Translations under genes and position numbers: made by a program
DNA from: Planktotalea frisia
Lineage (GTDB): Bacteria > Pseudomonadota > Alphaproteobacteria > Rhodobacterales > Rhodobacteraceae
Assembly: GCF_001890925.1 (NCBI RefSeq)
Contig: NZ_MLCB01000091.1
Coordinates: 1-64,000 of the forward strand
Direction of reading: 5' to 3'
DNA: 64,000 nucleotides
Shown: piece after piece, positions 8,133-16,356 of the stretch
Layout of the letters: each line of letters begins with the position of its first letter
How positions within the stretch are numbered: position 1 is the stretch's first letter
Notes under the pieces: generated by a model
What the model was told of the DNA's origin: nothing
The model's database searches: none
Seen by the model: the letters and a program-made list of their open reading frames with translations, nothing else

Positions 8133-10478
8133 CAATGTTCTTCCCGCTACTTCTCGAACCGCTTGGTCCCACGATTGACTTGGGTCTTCTTTGAGAATTG
8201 CCTCAACATCAGCCATCAAGTTCTCTGGCATTTCCTGTAAGGTCAACTCGTCTCGTATTTGTGCCTCTACTTTTTCAAGGTGTGCCGACAGTAGCTGTTC
8301 TTTCCAAGCGCCCTCCAAGTGATGTTGGTCAGGCAAGACTTTGGTTGCATGTTCCTTAAAGGCACCTTCAATAAGGTCAAGTATCTCCCCCGTTGTCATA
8401 GCGTTAATCTCAACACGACGTTTTTCGTACACAAGGAACCTTGCCCCTTCTTGTTCCACGTCGTTCTCACGCACGAGAAACCGAAACTTGGCTTCAATGG
8501 CGTCGTCTATTTCCTCATCGGTTTTGTTCGGGGGCTTGGGGAATTTTACTGGTTCGGAAAGTCCATTCTCATGCAGTGCTTTGGCTTGGTCCCATGTGAC
8601 ACATATAGGAATGGTTTGAATGTCATTCTTAAACACGTAGCGGAGTTCATTATCCTTCGTCAGTGTCGTCTTGATGGAAGTCCCTGAGATGTCGAAGTCA
8701 GTCATGGTAAAGACTTTGAAGTCAGGATTGCGAGTGACCATTTCATCCAGTAGCACTCGTAGCGCCACGACACTGTTTCCTTTGGTCGACGCTAAGGCAA
8801 TGTCGTAACGTCCCAGAAGCCCACTTTCTTCTATTGCTTCGTTGAAGCCTTCTTTCTCGACAAAGAGAACACCTGAAAATCGTCTCTCAGGTGCAGCATT
8901 GGTATATCTGAATGAGGATAACTTCGACATTGGCTTTAGGGCGACATGATTGGTGAGGCGGTCAATTTCGACTGTCCCAAGGCCAACTGATTGCCCTGTA
9001 TGAGGCTGAATTACAGAACCTCGTTTATCGTATGCGACTTTCCAGTTTGCTGTCAGTTCTGGGTTAGCTTGTAAAAATTGGGGCAAAAGGTCTTGTGTGA
9101 AATAGCTATCTTGGAATGAAGTTTTTCCCGTTATTTCTAATAATCTAGGTCGTGCAGCATACATTAACTGACGAGCGTTAGCCCAATACTGCCCATTGCT
9201 AGAAACCTTGTTATAAGCATCCTCCATGCACATCTCAGCGGCATCTATCAGTGTAAAATCAGCCTTTTTCTTTTTCGGACCTGCGGCTCCAGCTTTTTTC
9301 ATTGTAGAATGAAGGGCCTCTTTGATGGCGCTTGAGTAAGCCCCGTCCAAGAGATTTGGCTCCTTACCTGATGAGATTATCGGGATATAGGGCGACGACA
9401 CAGATAATATAACTCTATAGCTGTGAGAGCGATTTATCTGCTTATTGTGTGTGCTGTAGTAACCTCCAGAAATAACTTTCAAACGGCCTGAGTTCACCTC
9501 TAAAGAGGCTTGGCGGAGGGTATAGGTTCTGTTTGTTATGACATGGATTGTGTGGTCGCCTGCATCTCTGTCGCAAGGTGTGGCTCTGGCCCATGCTTCG
9601 ATAATGAATGGCAGTCTGGCATCGCCATCTTTATAGATGCCCTCAATCTTTTTGTAGAACCCTTCCTTTTTGTAGAACCCTTCAAAAATGTCTTCTCCTA
9701 AAGGATTGACCTTTGACTTGCCTTCTTTGGTTCGCAAAATGCCTACCAAATCGGCTATAGGTATCTCCTGAACGCTAACTGAAAGGTCATCGATACCGAC
9801 CTCGCCTTTGACGTTGAATTCCCTAATGAACTCTCCCAGTGACACATCTGGTAGAGATTGGACGAGGACGTTGATGTCTTCCGACTTGAACCAAGTTGCT
9901 AACGGCTTGCCTGTGATGACAGTCGCTTCCTGCGTCATCACTGCAACATTCAGGAACGACAGGTAGCGGCTTTTCCTAAACATTTTTTCGTCAGGAAAGC
10001 CAAGTACGATACGAGTTCCCGCATCGGCAACGTCTGTGTCTTGAGGCGTCATGACAGTATCACCATTGTCTAGCAGCTTGATGTGATACTGTTTGGATCT
10101 GGAGGTGATGGTAAGGTCAATGTTGCATAGACGACAGCCAGCCAGTGCAACACGGATGCCATTTCCCAAAGCACCACGTTGTCCCCTACGCCAGTGCTTG
10201 GAAGAACGGAGTGGGCGTTTGATGTCGAATAACCTGCCAATATCTGCGCCCGATAAGCCATTACCACCATTCCAGATGGAAACTGTTTTTTCGTCTTCAT
10301 TTACGTCATACCCAAAGCCCCCAATGTCGGCAGCATTGTCGGCAAACTCTTTAACGACCATCTTATCAAAATCACTAGGTGGGCAACCTGCTTTCTCCGC
10401 AAGACCATCAGAGGTAAGAAACCTGAGCCAATCTTGCTGTTCGATCGTCATAGCTTGGTCTGAATTTTCCTCAACCAT
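8127..10478 (-). CDS. Topoisomerase VIII-like protein: fused GHKL ATPase, 5Y-CAP-like and TOPRIM domains
   Basis: A 783-residue protein carrying both halves of a type IIB topoisomerase. The GHKL ATPase has Glu44 and Asn48 of the N-box (KEFADNAAD), a G1 box WNGGNG (69-74, with Asn where Asp is usual) and a G2 box RGQRGALGNG (98-107). A possible switch lysine is in SGKEPNL (near 372). ANARQLMY (433-440) resembles the catalytic-tyrosine motif of Spo11/Topo VI A, making Tyr440 the candidate nucleophile. The TOPRIM has the Glu of FVEKEGF (about 541-543) and TDFDISG (Asp594/Asp596). Topo VIII is the known family in which Topo VI A and B are one chain, found on bacterial plasmids and integrated elements. 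ATP-dependent double-strand passage or cleavage is therefore expected. Confidence 0.75.
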   Translation of the reverse strand: MVEENSDQAMTIEQQDWLRFLTSDGLAEKAGCPPSDFDKMVVKEFADNAADIGGFGYDVNEDEKTVSIWNGGNGLSGADIGRLFDIKRPLRSSKHWRRGQRGALGNGIRVALAGCRLCNIDLTITSRSKQYHIKLLDNGDTVMTPQDTDVADAGTRIVLGFPDEKMFRKSRYLSFLNVAVMTQEATVITGKPLATWFKSEDINVLVQSLPDVSLGEFIREFNVKGEVGIDDLSVSVQEIPIADLVGILRTKEGKSKVNPLGEDIFEGFYKKEGFYKKIEGIYKDGDARLPFIIEAWARATPCDRDAGDHTIHVITNRTYTLRQASLEVNSGRLKVISGGYYSTHNKQINRSHSYRVILSVSSPYIPIISSGKEPNLLDGAYSSAIKEALHSTMKKAGAAGPKKKKADFTLIDAAEMCMEDAYNKVSSNGQYWANARQLMYAARPRLLEITGKTSFQDSYFTQDLLPQFLQANPELTANWKVAYDKRGSVIQPHTGQSVGLGTVEIDRLTNHVALKPMSKLSSFRYTNAAPERRFSGVLFVEKEGFNEAIEESGLLGRYDIALASTKGNSVVALRVLLDEMVTRNPDFKVFTMTDFDISGTSIKTTLTKDNELRYVFKNDIQTIPICVTWDQAKALHENGLSEPVKFPKPPNKTDEEIDDAIEAKFRFLVRENDVEQEGARFLVYEKRRVEINAMTTGEILDLIEGAFKEHATKVLPDQHHLEGAWKEQLLSAHLEKVEAQIRDELTLQEMPENLMADVEAILKEDPSQSWDQAVREVAGRTLV

Positions 10479-10507
10479 CGGTCATGCCCCCCGCTAGCAT
10501 TTAGAAA

Positions 10508-10627
10508 ATGTGTCAGAGGGATACGAATATTACAAGGTTCCTGACTGAGCGTGGGGTGCAGACACCATCAGGCCGTTCAACAGTCTGGCAAGCCACCACA
10601 GTCCAACGAATGAAGGCCCGTTGGTAG
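10508..10627 (+). pseudogene. C-terminal remnant of a serine recombinase
   Basis: A 39-codon frame ends FLTERGVQTPSGRSTVWQA followed by a short Thr/Arg-rich helix. This is the typical tail of a resolvase/invertase (LN-x-RGI-x-TPRGG-x-W then a recognition helix). No catalytic domain precedes it; a TAG at 10502-10504 closes the frame. It looks like a leftover of an older recombinase gene. The rest of 10628-10963 shows no gene. Confidence 0.55.
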
Positions 10628-10963
10628 AGGCGCTGTAAGCCTCACTGAGGGCCATGAACTTCTGGGTCACCACGGTCCATTTGAGGCTGACTTGAGCCTG
10701 TGAGGGGCGTCAGAGGAGTAGGGAACCCTTAGATTTATACAGAGGTGAATCCGTCTCGCTTGGTTTGCCCATATGAATTCAAGGCAAAGATTTAGTTTGG
10801 TCGACTTGATCCCCTGACCAATGTGAGACAACATTCTGTCAACAAACGAGCAGGATTATCACTTTGGCAACCTTCGACGAGTTCATCACCTCCATACGAA
10901 CTGAGTTTGGCTGAGTTGTGAAAATGTGCTAAAAGTTAACCAACACAATGAAGGATCAGAAAC

Positions 10964-11254
10964 ATGCCAAAAGGATACTTAGTGGCCAACATTAGAGTAA
11001 CTGACGCTGAAAAGTTCCAAGCATTTGCTGGAATGGCAGCACCAGCTATCAAGAAATACGGCGGCAAGGTTTTAGCAAGAGGCCCTTCAGCCGATAGACA
11101 CGAAGGTGAACTCAGCGGTACGGTCATGATGATTGAGTTCGAGAGCAAAAAAGCTGCTGAAACTTTCTACTTCAGCGAAGAATATCAGGCTGCAAAAGCT
11201 GTACGTGAGACCTGTTCCGACACAGACCTGATGATAATTGAGGGAGCTGAGTAG
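10964..11254 (+). CDS. DUF1330 family protein
   Basis: A 96-residue protein, the usual length of DUF1330 (a dimeric ferredoxin-like alpha/beta barrel). The conserved GGKVLARG block is at residues 30-37, with VMMIEFESKKAAETFYFSEEYQAAK after it. The biochemical role of the family is not established. ATG at 10964 has GGATC about 9 nt upstream. It stands alone between the recombinase remnant and the Sel1 gene, with 280 bp downstream in which I see nothing. Confidence 0.85.
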   Translation: MPKGYLVANIRVTDAEKFQAFAGMAAPAIKKYGGKVLARGPSADRHEGELSGTVMMIEFESKKAAETFYFSEEYQAAKAVRETCSDTDLMIIEGAE

Positions 11255-11535
11255 CGCAGCACGGCCCCCCCGCAGATGTAATTCAGATCGCCTCAGCTAC
11301 TAATGCCTACGTCCACGTCCTCACCTGTCTCAGCGGGACTCCCCAAAGGCTCTACGGCCACCCTGAGGGGAGCAATCAGTTACGTTCAAGTAGGCTGGCC
11401 TAGGTCAGCATCGACATTGGACTCAACGGGGGCTTCTCGGAGACGACAGAGGTCTTGCGATCACTTGATCTTCCCGTGCTGTTTGACGATGATCATGAGA
11501 CTTTTTCGAACCACACTATTCCAGAGGCCAATACC

Positions 11536-12456
11536 ATGACACGCATTACATTCGCACTTGCCACCGTATTGTCGTTGGCCTTCACACCTTTAGCTGCACA
11601 GGACTTTCAGAAGGGCTTAGCAGCTGCTGATGCTGGTGATTATGCTACGGCAATCCAAGAGTGGACGCCTTTAGCTGAGCAAGGGTATGCTAATGTTCAA
11701 TTCAATCTTGGTATCATGTACGCTAATGGCCAAGGCGTACCTCAAGACTACGCTGAGGCTGTGAAGTGGTACCGATTAGCTGCTGACCAAGGACTTGCTG
11801 ATGCGCAATACAATCTTGGTGTCATGTACGATAATGGCCAAGGCGTACCTCAAGACTACAAAGAAGCTGCTAAGTGGTATCGACTAGCTGCTGAGCAAGG
11901 GTATGCTAATGCGCAATACAATCTTGGGAATAGGTACAGCGAAGGCCAAGGCGTACCACAAGACTACGCTGAGGCTGTGAAGTGGTATCGACTAGCTGCT
12001 GACCAAGGACGTGCTAAGGCGCAATACAATCTTGGGAGTATGTACTACAGTGGCCAAGGCGTACCACAAGACTACGCAGAAGCTGTGAAGTGGTACCGAC
12101 TAGCTGCTGACCAAGGACGTGCTGAAGCTCAAAACAATCTTGGTACCATGTACGGTAAGGGCCAAGGCGTACTCCAAGATAACTCAGAAGCTGCTAAGTG
12201 GTATCGACTAGCTGCTGAGCAAGGGTATGCTTATGCGCAATACAATCTTGGTATCATGTACGGTAAGGGCCAAGTCGTACTCCAAGATAACGTAATGGCT
12301 CACATGTGGTACAACATTGCGTCTGCTAATGGTCACGACAAAGCTGGGGAGGTGCGAGATGTACTTGCAGGTCTTATGACCGCAGCAGCAATAGAGAAAG
12401 CCCAAGCTATGGCCCGTGTGTGCATGAGCAGTGGTTACAAGAACTGTGGCTACTGA
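11536..12456 (+). CDS. Secreted Sel1-repeat protein
   Basis: A 306-residue protein. Residues 1-20 are a signal peptide (ending LAAQ), followed by six clear 36-residue Sel1/TPR-like repeats (pattern AxAQYNLGxMYxxGQGVPQD with EAxKWYRLAAxQG) and a Cys-containing tail. The fifth and sixth repeats are more degenerate (VLQD). Sel1 repeats mediate protein-protein contacts, often in the periplasm. ATG at 11536 is chosen for the signal peptide and the AGAGG upstream. The DNA of repeats is nearly identical, so copy number may vary by slippage. Confidence 0.9.
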   Translation: MTRITFALATVLSLAFTPLAAQDFQKGLAAADAGDYATAIQEWTPLAEQGYANVQFNLGIMYANGQGVPQDYAEAVKWYRLAADQGLADAQYNLGVMYDNGQGVPQDYKEAAKWYRLAAEQGYANAQYNLGNRYSEGQGVPQDYAEAVKWYRLAADQGRAKAQYNLGSMYYSGQGVPQDYAEAVKWYRLAADQGRAEAQNNLGTMYGKGQGVLQDNSEAAKWYRLAAEQGYAYAQYNLGIMYGKGQVVLQDNVMAHMWYNIASANGHDKAGEVRDVLAGLMTAAAIEKAQAMARVCMSSGYKNCGY

Positions 12457-12471
12457 GTTCCTGAGAACGCC

Positions 12472-12549
12472 ATGACAATCAAAAAAGTATTTATTACAGT
12501 GATCACCTTGGCCCTACTGGCGAAGGTTTACGTCATACTGACGTCCTGA
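12472..12549 (+). CDS. Possible 25-residue single-pass membrane peptide
   Basis: ATG at 12472 opens a 25-codon frame (MTIKKVFITVITLALLAKVY, then VILTS): basic N-terminus and one hydrophobic helix. It fits exactly between the Sel1 gene and the zinc-ribbon gene, 10 bp before the latter's start. No Shine-Dalgarno is obvious, so it may be a chance frame. Confidence 0.35.
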   Translation: MTIKKVFITVITLALLAKVYVILTS

Positions 12550-12559
12550 GGTTGCCCCG

Positions 12560-12757
12560 ATGAACACAAAGCTATCGGCTGTATCTGACAAACGCATGGA
12601 CCTCACGTGCAGTGCCTGTGGTCATAAGTTCAGCTACAAAATTGCTGATCTGACCCTAACGACCAGTGATGATACAACCACCCATGAGGTCCGCCAGAGA
12701 GCCGTATGCAGAGGCTGCGGCGGAGATGGCGAGGAAAACACGTATCAAGCTGTGTAG
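12560..12757 (+). CDS. Small zinc-ribbon protein
   Basis: A 65-residue protein with two CxxC pairs (CSAC at 17-20 and CRGC at 50-53), consistent with a single zinc ribbon. ATG at 12560 has GAGG 8 nt upstream. No further domain. It follows the Sel1 gene and the possible membrane peptide on the same strand. A role cannot be assigned. Confidence 0.6.
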   Translation: MNTKLSAVSDKRMDLTCSACGHKFSYKIADLTLTTSDDTTTHEVRQRAVCRGCGGDGEENTYQAV

Positions 12758-12828
12758 TTCGCCCTGTACGGGCCTCTGTGTGAGCCTCAGGGCTATTTCT
12801 AGAATAGCGATAGTTGGATTTATACTGC

Positions 12829-13401
12829 TTATTCAGAAGCACTGAATATCCACTCTGGGGCGATAGATGTGTTAAACGTTTCGAGTGCGATTGTCATATC
12901 TGTTAACCAGTTGCCAGTATAGCGGGGGATTAAAAGGTTATCTTCAGCGTCCCTAGCATATGTCATAACGTCAACCAGTAGCATCATCGGGCTACCAGCC
13001 GCAGATGTACCCCAGAGTGCTTTGCAACCATTTCTACGTATAGCTAAGCCATCAAAGGAAAAAACCTTCTCGCTGTTCTCAATTAACACCAGGTGTTTGA
13101 AGTCTTGTTCAGCCAATCGACCAATTTGAAGAAGCATGAACAGACCTGCTGCTAACTGGGTTTCGGGTGGGTAACTGACTATGTCGACCCATAAATCATC
13201 TTCGATAGGTTCGATGTCAAACTTGATCCCATGTGAGTATTGGGAGGCGTTTAAGTGTTGGCCTAGTTCATCGTTTGGGACCGAGCTGGCTTGTAGGTGT
13301 GGTAAGGGAGATGAGTTATATTTGTAGTTGTCGCATTGATTAGCATGAGCATTAGTTGCTGCGGTTAAGAGGGTCGTAGCAATAAAATAGTATTTGAGCA
13401 T
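12829..13401 (-). CDS. Secreted protein of unknown function
   Basis: A 190-residue protein from ATG at 13401 (AGGTG upstream), with a signal peptide at residues 1-20 (MLKYYFIATTLLTAATNAHA) and a mature N-terminus beginning NQCDNYKYN. Two Cys could form a disulfide. No family is recognised. It is 44 bp downstream of the VasI-like gene on the same strand, so the two periplasmic proteins are probably one operon. Confidence 0.6.
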   Translation of the reverse strand: MLKYYFIATTLLTAATNAHANQCDNYKYNSSPLPHLQASSVPNDELGQHLNASQYSHGIKFDIEPIEDDLWVDIVSYPPETQLAAGLFMLLQIGRLAEQDFKHLVLIENSEKVFSFDGLAIRRNGCKALWGTSAAGSPMMLLVDVMTYARDAEDNLLIPRYTGNWLTDMTIALETFNTSIAPEWIFSASE

Positions 13402-13445
13402 CGTTGCACCTACTTGGTGTTGCAATGGTTAGTGTTGATCAGCCT

Positions 13446-14057
13446 TCACCAGCCACAGGCGTCCCTAAGCGGTTCGATTGCTCTTTCAAGCCCTGTAACA
13501 TTGAAGGTCATCTCAACAGGTGACTCACTATATGGTGTTGCTCGGATGTAAAGTTGTTTAGCGTTTAAAAGTTGCTTGATAAAGGGTATCGACTGACTGC
13601 CACTCCAAAGCCCAAGGGATTTATTGTTAGTAGATTCCCTCATGCTGACCCGTGAGGCTTTCTTTGCATCCACACGATAATCAACTCTGCCATTATTCCT
13701 GTTATCGGACATGAAGTGACCACCCCATTTCGTATACAAACTAGTTGTATTCTCCATGCAGCGAATAATCAGTGTGCCACGCTTTAATTCGCCATACTGG
13801 CTCAAAAATTGATCCTTTGAGGTCAATGTCAGTACAACAGTCTTTGAGTCATCGAGCGCTGATGTATCTACACGCACTGACCAATCTGATTTAGGTGATG
13901 GCTGCTGAACCTGCGTTTCTACAAATGCATCATCGAAGCAGCTCAATCTTGTGTCGGGGTCATCGATACCAACACATTGGCTCACGTCTTGAGCTATTGC
14001 AGATCCAGCTAACATAAGGCCTGTTGAAATTATAAGAAGAGACAAACGGTTTAGCAT
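13446..14057 (-). CDS. VasI/TagO-like periplasmic protein
   Basis: A 203-residue protein. Signal peptide at 1-22, then CVGIDDPDTRLSCFDDAF, the two-Cys opening seen in VasI/TagO (type VI secretion-associated) proteins. A beta-rich domain follows in which W...S..DDSKTVVLTL and the IIRCMENTTSLY block are preserved. No other type VI secretion gene is in the window, so the domain is probably used elsewhere. AAGG lies upstream of ATG 14057. Confidence 0.6.
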   Translation of the reverse strand: MLNRLSLLIISTGLMLAGSAIAQDVSQCVGIDDPDTRLSCFDDAFVETQVQQPSPKSDWSVRVDTSALDDSKTVVLTLTSKDQFLSQYGELKRGTLIIRCMENTTSLYTKWGGHFMSDNRNNGRVDYRVDAKKASRVSMRESTNNKSLGLWSGSQSIPFIKQLLNAKQLYIRATPYSESPVEMTFNVTGLERAIEPLRDACGW

Positions 14058-14164
14058 TGGTTAGTAACCTTTAGGTGCTGCGGGTTTATTCCTTTAAAAT
14101 GGTATACTAACTCCTAAAGTGATACAAATATCTATCATACCAGCCATATTGATGAGCAAGCTCG

Positions 14165-15709
14165 TCAGGTACGGAAGTCACCCCAGTCCTCACACGCAAG
14201 AGCAGCAAGCTGGTTCTCCAGCATATTCTTAGCAGGGTAAGCCGAACCATAAGCCTGAGCTACAGCACTGCTCTGTTTGGTTTTATGCGCAATCAGGTAG
14301 TCTCGTTCAGCTATCGGTACCCTCGCTGCATCCAGCCTGTCTTGCCACGTATGTCGTGCGCTATGAGCCGTTACACCATCCCTAATAATCCCAGCTACCT
14401 TCCGAACCTTGTTGGCCTCACCAGACGCCCTGTCACGACCCGACTTAATATTAGCAAACTCAGGGAAGACAGGATCGTTGGGGTTATCAGACATATCATA
14501 ACTTCTGAGAGCCTCTAGAAGAGGTCCCACCAACGGTATGTTTGCTTGAATACCATCCTTATCCAGTCGTCTAATACTGTTATGGCGAAGGTACATCGTT
14601 GGAATATTTTCCGTCAGATTAACATCTCGTACCTCTAGTCCGTAAGCGTCGCTGATCCTGCACCCCGTGTACAACAAGAAGAGTAGTAAAAGCCTGACGT
14701 GTGCCTCAGCATCGTTTGCTGCTGCCTCATACTTGCGAAACTCCTCTGGGTTTAAAGGCCACTTCTTCTTCGCGAGTTGCTCCTCACGCTTCTTGTTTCT
14801 CAGTTTGTAGAAAGGGTTCCGCATGAGGTGGTTGTCGATGTACAACCCCTGCCCTTTTTCAATGATGTGAGAGAACACGGCACTGGGGTAACGTAGGTTA
14901 GTATCTCCTGTGCCTGAGTTGGGATGCTGCTCCCTTAAATACCTTCTGAAGCCGATAGCCTCTTCTACGGTGATACTCGTAACCTCCCGCTGAAAGCCCT
15001 TAGTGGTTCTTCCACCCTCAATGAACGATGCAAACTGCGCCAATACACGCTTGGTGTTCGTGGTTTGTGACTGAATGGTACGAGGGTTTCCACCAATCTT
15101 AGCCTCAGCATAAGCCTCAAGGTATGAGTTCATTGCATCCATCAAAGTTGGATTAACAGTCGTTGCAACACGACCAGCAACAACAGCTTCTGTAACACCT
15201 GCAACTGTCATCTTGTTTTGAGCTTTATAAGGCGTCTGATAATTGGACTGACCCCACTTACCGCTTCGGTAATCCTTTTGGCGCTGGTCTTCGTCGATCA
15301 ATTCATCAGCAGCCAATTCATAGTAGAGGTCTTTGCGCTCAAAATACTCACGTTCAGCCTCCTTAAACTCAGCGTATCCTTCAACAGTATGCCCAGCCTT
15401 TAAGACGGGAGCCTGATCGGGGTGAATACCCCAAGAGCGAACCCTATTGTCAGCAATGTTACGAATATCTTGAGGAGCTAAATCACTGCCGCCTTCCAGC
15501 AACTTTGTCAGCTTCATCTTGGTGGTATTAAAATCTGCAAGAACCTGAGAACATCTCGTAAGTGCTGTCGCCTCATCCTTGGTTTCAAGCGCAACCTTTA
15601 CCTCACGCTTACCCCAAAGAGTTCGTAGGCTCTCAGGCACCTGCTTACGAAAGGAATAGAATCCAGTCGAAGACCGTTTCATGCCGTTCTTTTGTCTGAC
15701 CTGCCGCAT
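14165..15709 (-). CDS. Tyrosine recombinase (phage-type integrase)
   Basis: About 514 residues from the ATG at 15709; the ATG at 15682 is also possible, and the frame runs back to TTG at 15772. The N-terminus (STGFYSFRKQVPESLRTLWG) is the DUF6538-type arm domain, then a core-binding domain and a catalytic domain with TGCRISDAYGL (Arg), HSARHTW (His-x-x-Arg) and a terminal Tyr in the AYGSAYPAKN region. It sits 90 bp inside the right candidate attachment repeat, as integrases of islands usually do, and probably moves the 15-kb element. Confidence 0.9.
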   Translation of the reverse strand: MRQVRQKNGMKRSSTGFYSFRKQVPESLRTLWGKREVKVALETKDEATALTRCSQVLADFNTTKMKLTKLLEGGSDLAPQDIRNIADNRVRSWGIHPDQAPVLKAGHTVEGYAEFKEAEREYFERKDLYYELAADELIDEDQRQKDYRSGKWGQSNYQTPYKAQNKMTVAGVTEAVVAGRVATTVNPTLMDAMNSYLEAYAEAKIGGNPRTIQSQTTNTKRVLAQFASFIEGGRTTKGFQREVTSITVEEAIGFRRYLREQHPNSGTGDTNLRYPSAVFSHIIEKGQGLYIDNHLMRNPFYKLRNKKREEQLAKKKWPLNPEEFRKYEAAANDAEAHVRLLLLFLLYTGCRISDAYGLEVRDVNLTENIPTMYLRHNSIRRLDKDGIQANIPLVGPLLEALRSYDMSDNPNDPVFPEFANIKSGRDRASGEANKVRKVAGIIRDGVTAHSARHTWQDRLDAARVPIAERDYLIAHKTKQSSAVAQAYGSAYPAKNMLENQLAALACEDWGDFRT

Positions 15710-15712
15710 ATC

Positions 15713-15744
15713 TTGTACCAACTTAGTACCATTAGTTAGTACCA
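15713..15744. promoter_or_regulatory. Three GTACCA repeats just upstream of the integrase start
   Basis: TTAGTACCA occurs exactly at 15723-15731 and 15736-15744, with a related TTGTACCA at 15713-15720. They lie within 35 bp upstream of the ATG at 15709. Such direct repeats suit an excisionase or integrase arm-type site or an operator. Confidence 0.4.
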
Positions 15745-15798
15745 AATACAGATAAGATGCCTGAAAAGTCAATAATTTATAGGTTTCTGGTGATTAAG

Positions 15799-15814
15799 TG
15801 GTGCCCCCACACGG
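15799..15814 (-). other. Candidate right attachment site (attR-like)
   Basis: An exact copy of 663-678 (TGGTGCCCCCACACGG). It is the left arm of a larger inverted repeat, TGGTGCC (15799-15805) with GGCACCA (15832-15838), and contains a CCCC-ACAC-GGGG hairpin. The gene-free stretch 15815-16356 beyond it contains direct repeats of GGTCTACG and GC-rich inverted words but no gene I can support. Confidence 0.5.
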
Positions 15815-16356
15815 GGATGGCTCCGCCAGTAGGCACCAAGGCCAAGCATTAACCTCATAAAACAAGGCTACTGTCTCATTCTGGTTCCTGCAACAGGCGT
15901 AAATTGGTCTACGGTTTGGTCTACGATCCAAGCTTAGGGCTACTGAACCTGAACGGTGCATGTAGGGGTTCCTGTGGCCTTAGTCGCCAGAGACTCTCAG
16001 TGAGTCATACAGGGCGATACTGGTTTATGCGCTAGGTTGCTGGCGGATGAATCTAATGGGCCTGTACGGGCCTTACAGAGTCTCTCAGAGGCATTCAGCG
16101 TGAGGGGGCGAGTGCCACCCCACCCCCACGGGGTATCGTATACAGTCCTGACCCAAGATTGGCTGTGAGGAACTGTAAACCTAGCTGAATGCAGGGCGTT
16201 TAGGCCTAGCTTGACTGTTTCATGAGATCAGAGGGGAGATCGGCTCAGTGTATCAATAGCGCCAACGGTTTAAACTGGGTGGAAGGCAGGGATGTTGGGC
16301 TATGTAAAACCGTTCCCTATATAGGCGAAGCCGAAGGGCGAGCCGCACCTCTAGCC

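Noticed and set aside
11303-11539. Frame upstream of the Sel1 gene
   Set aside because: Low-complexity Ser/Pro/Thr composition and no signal; the Sel1 start at 11536 explains the region.
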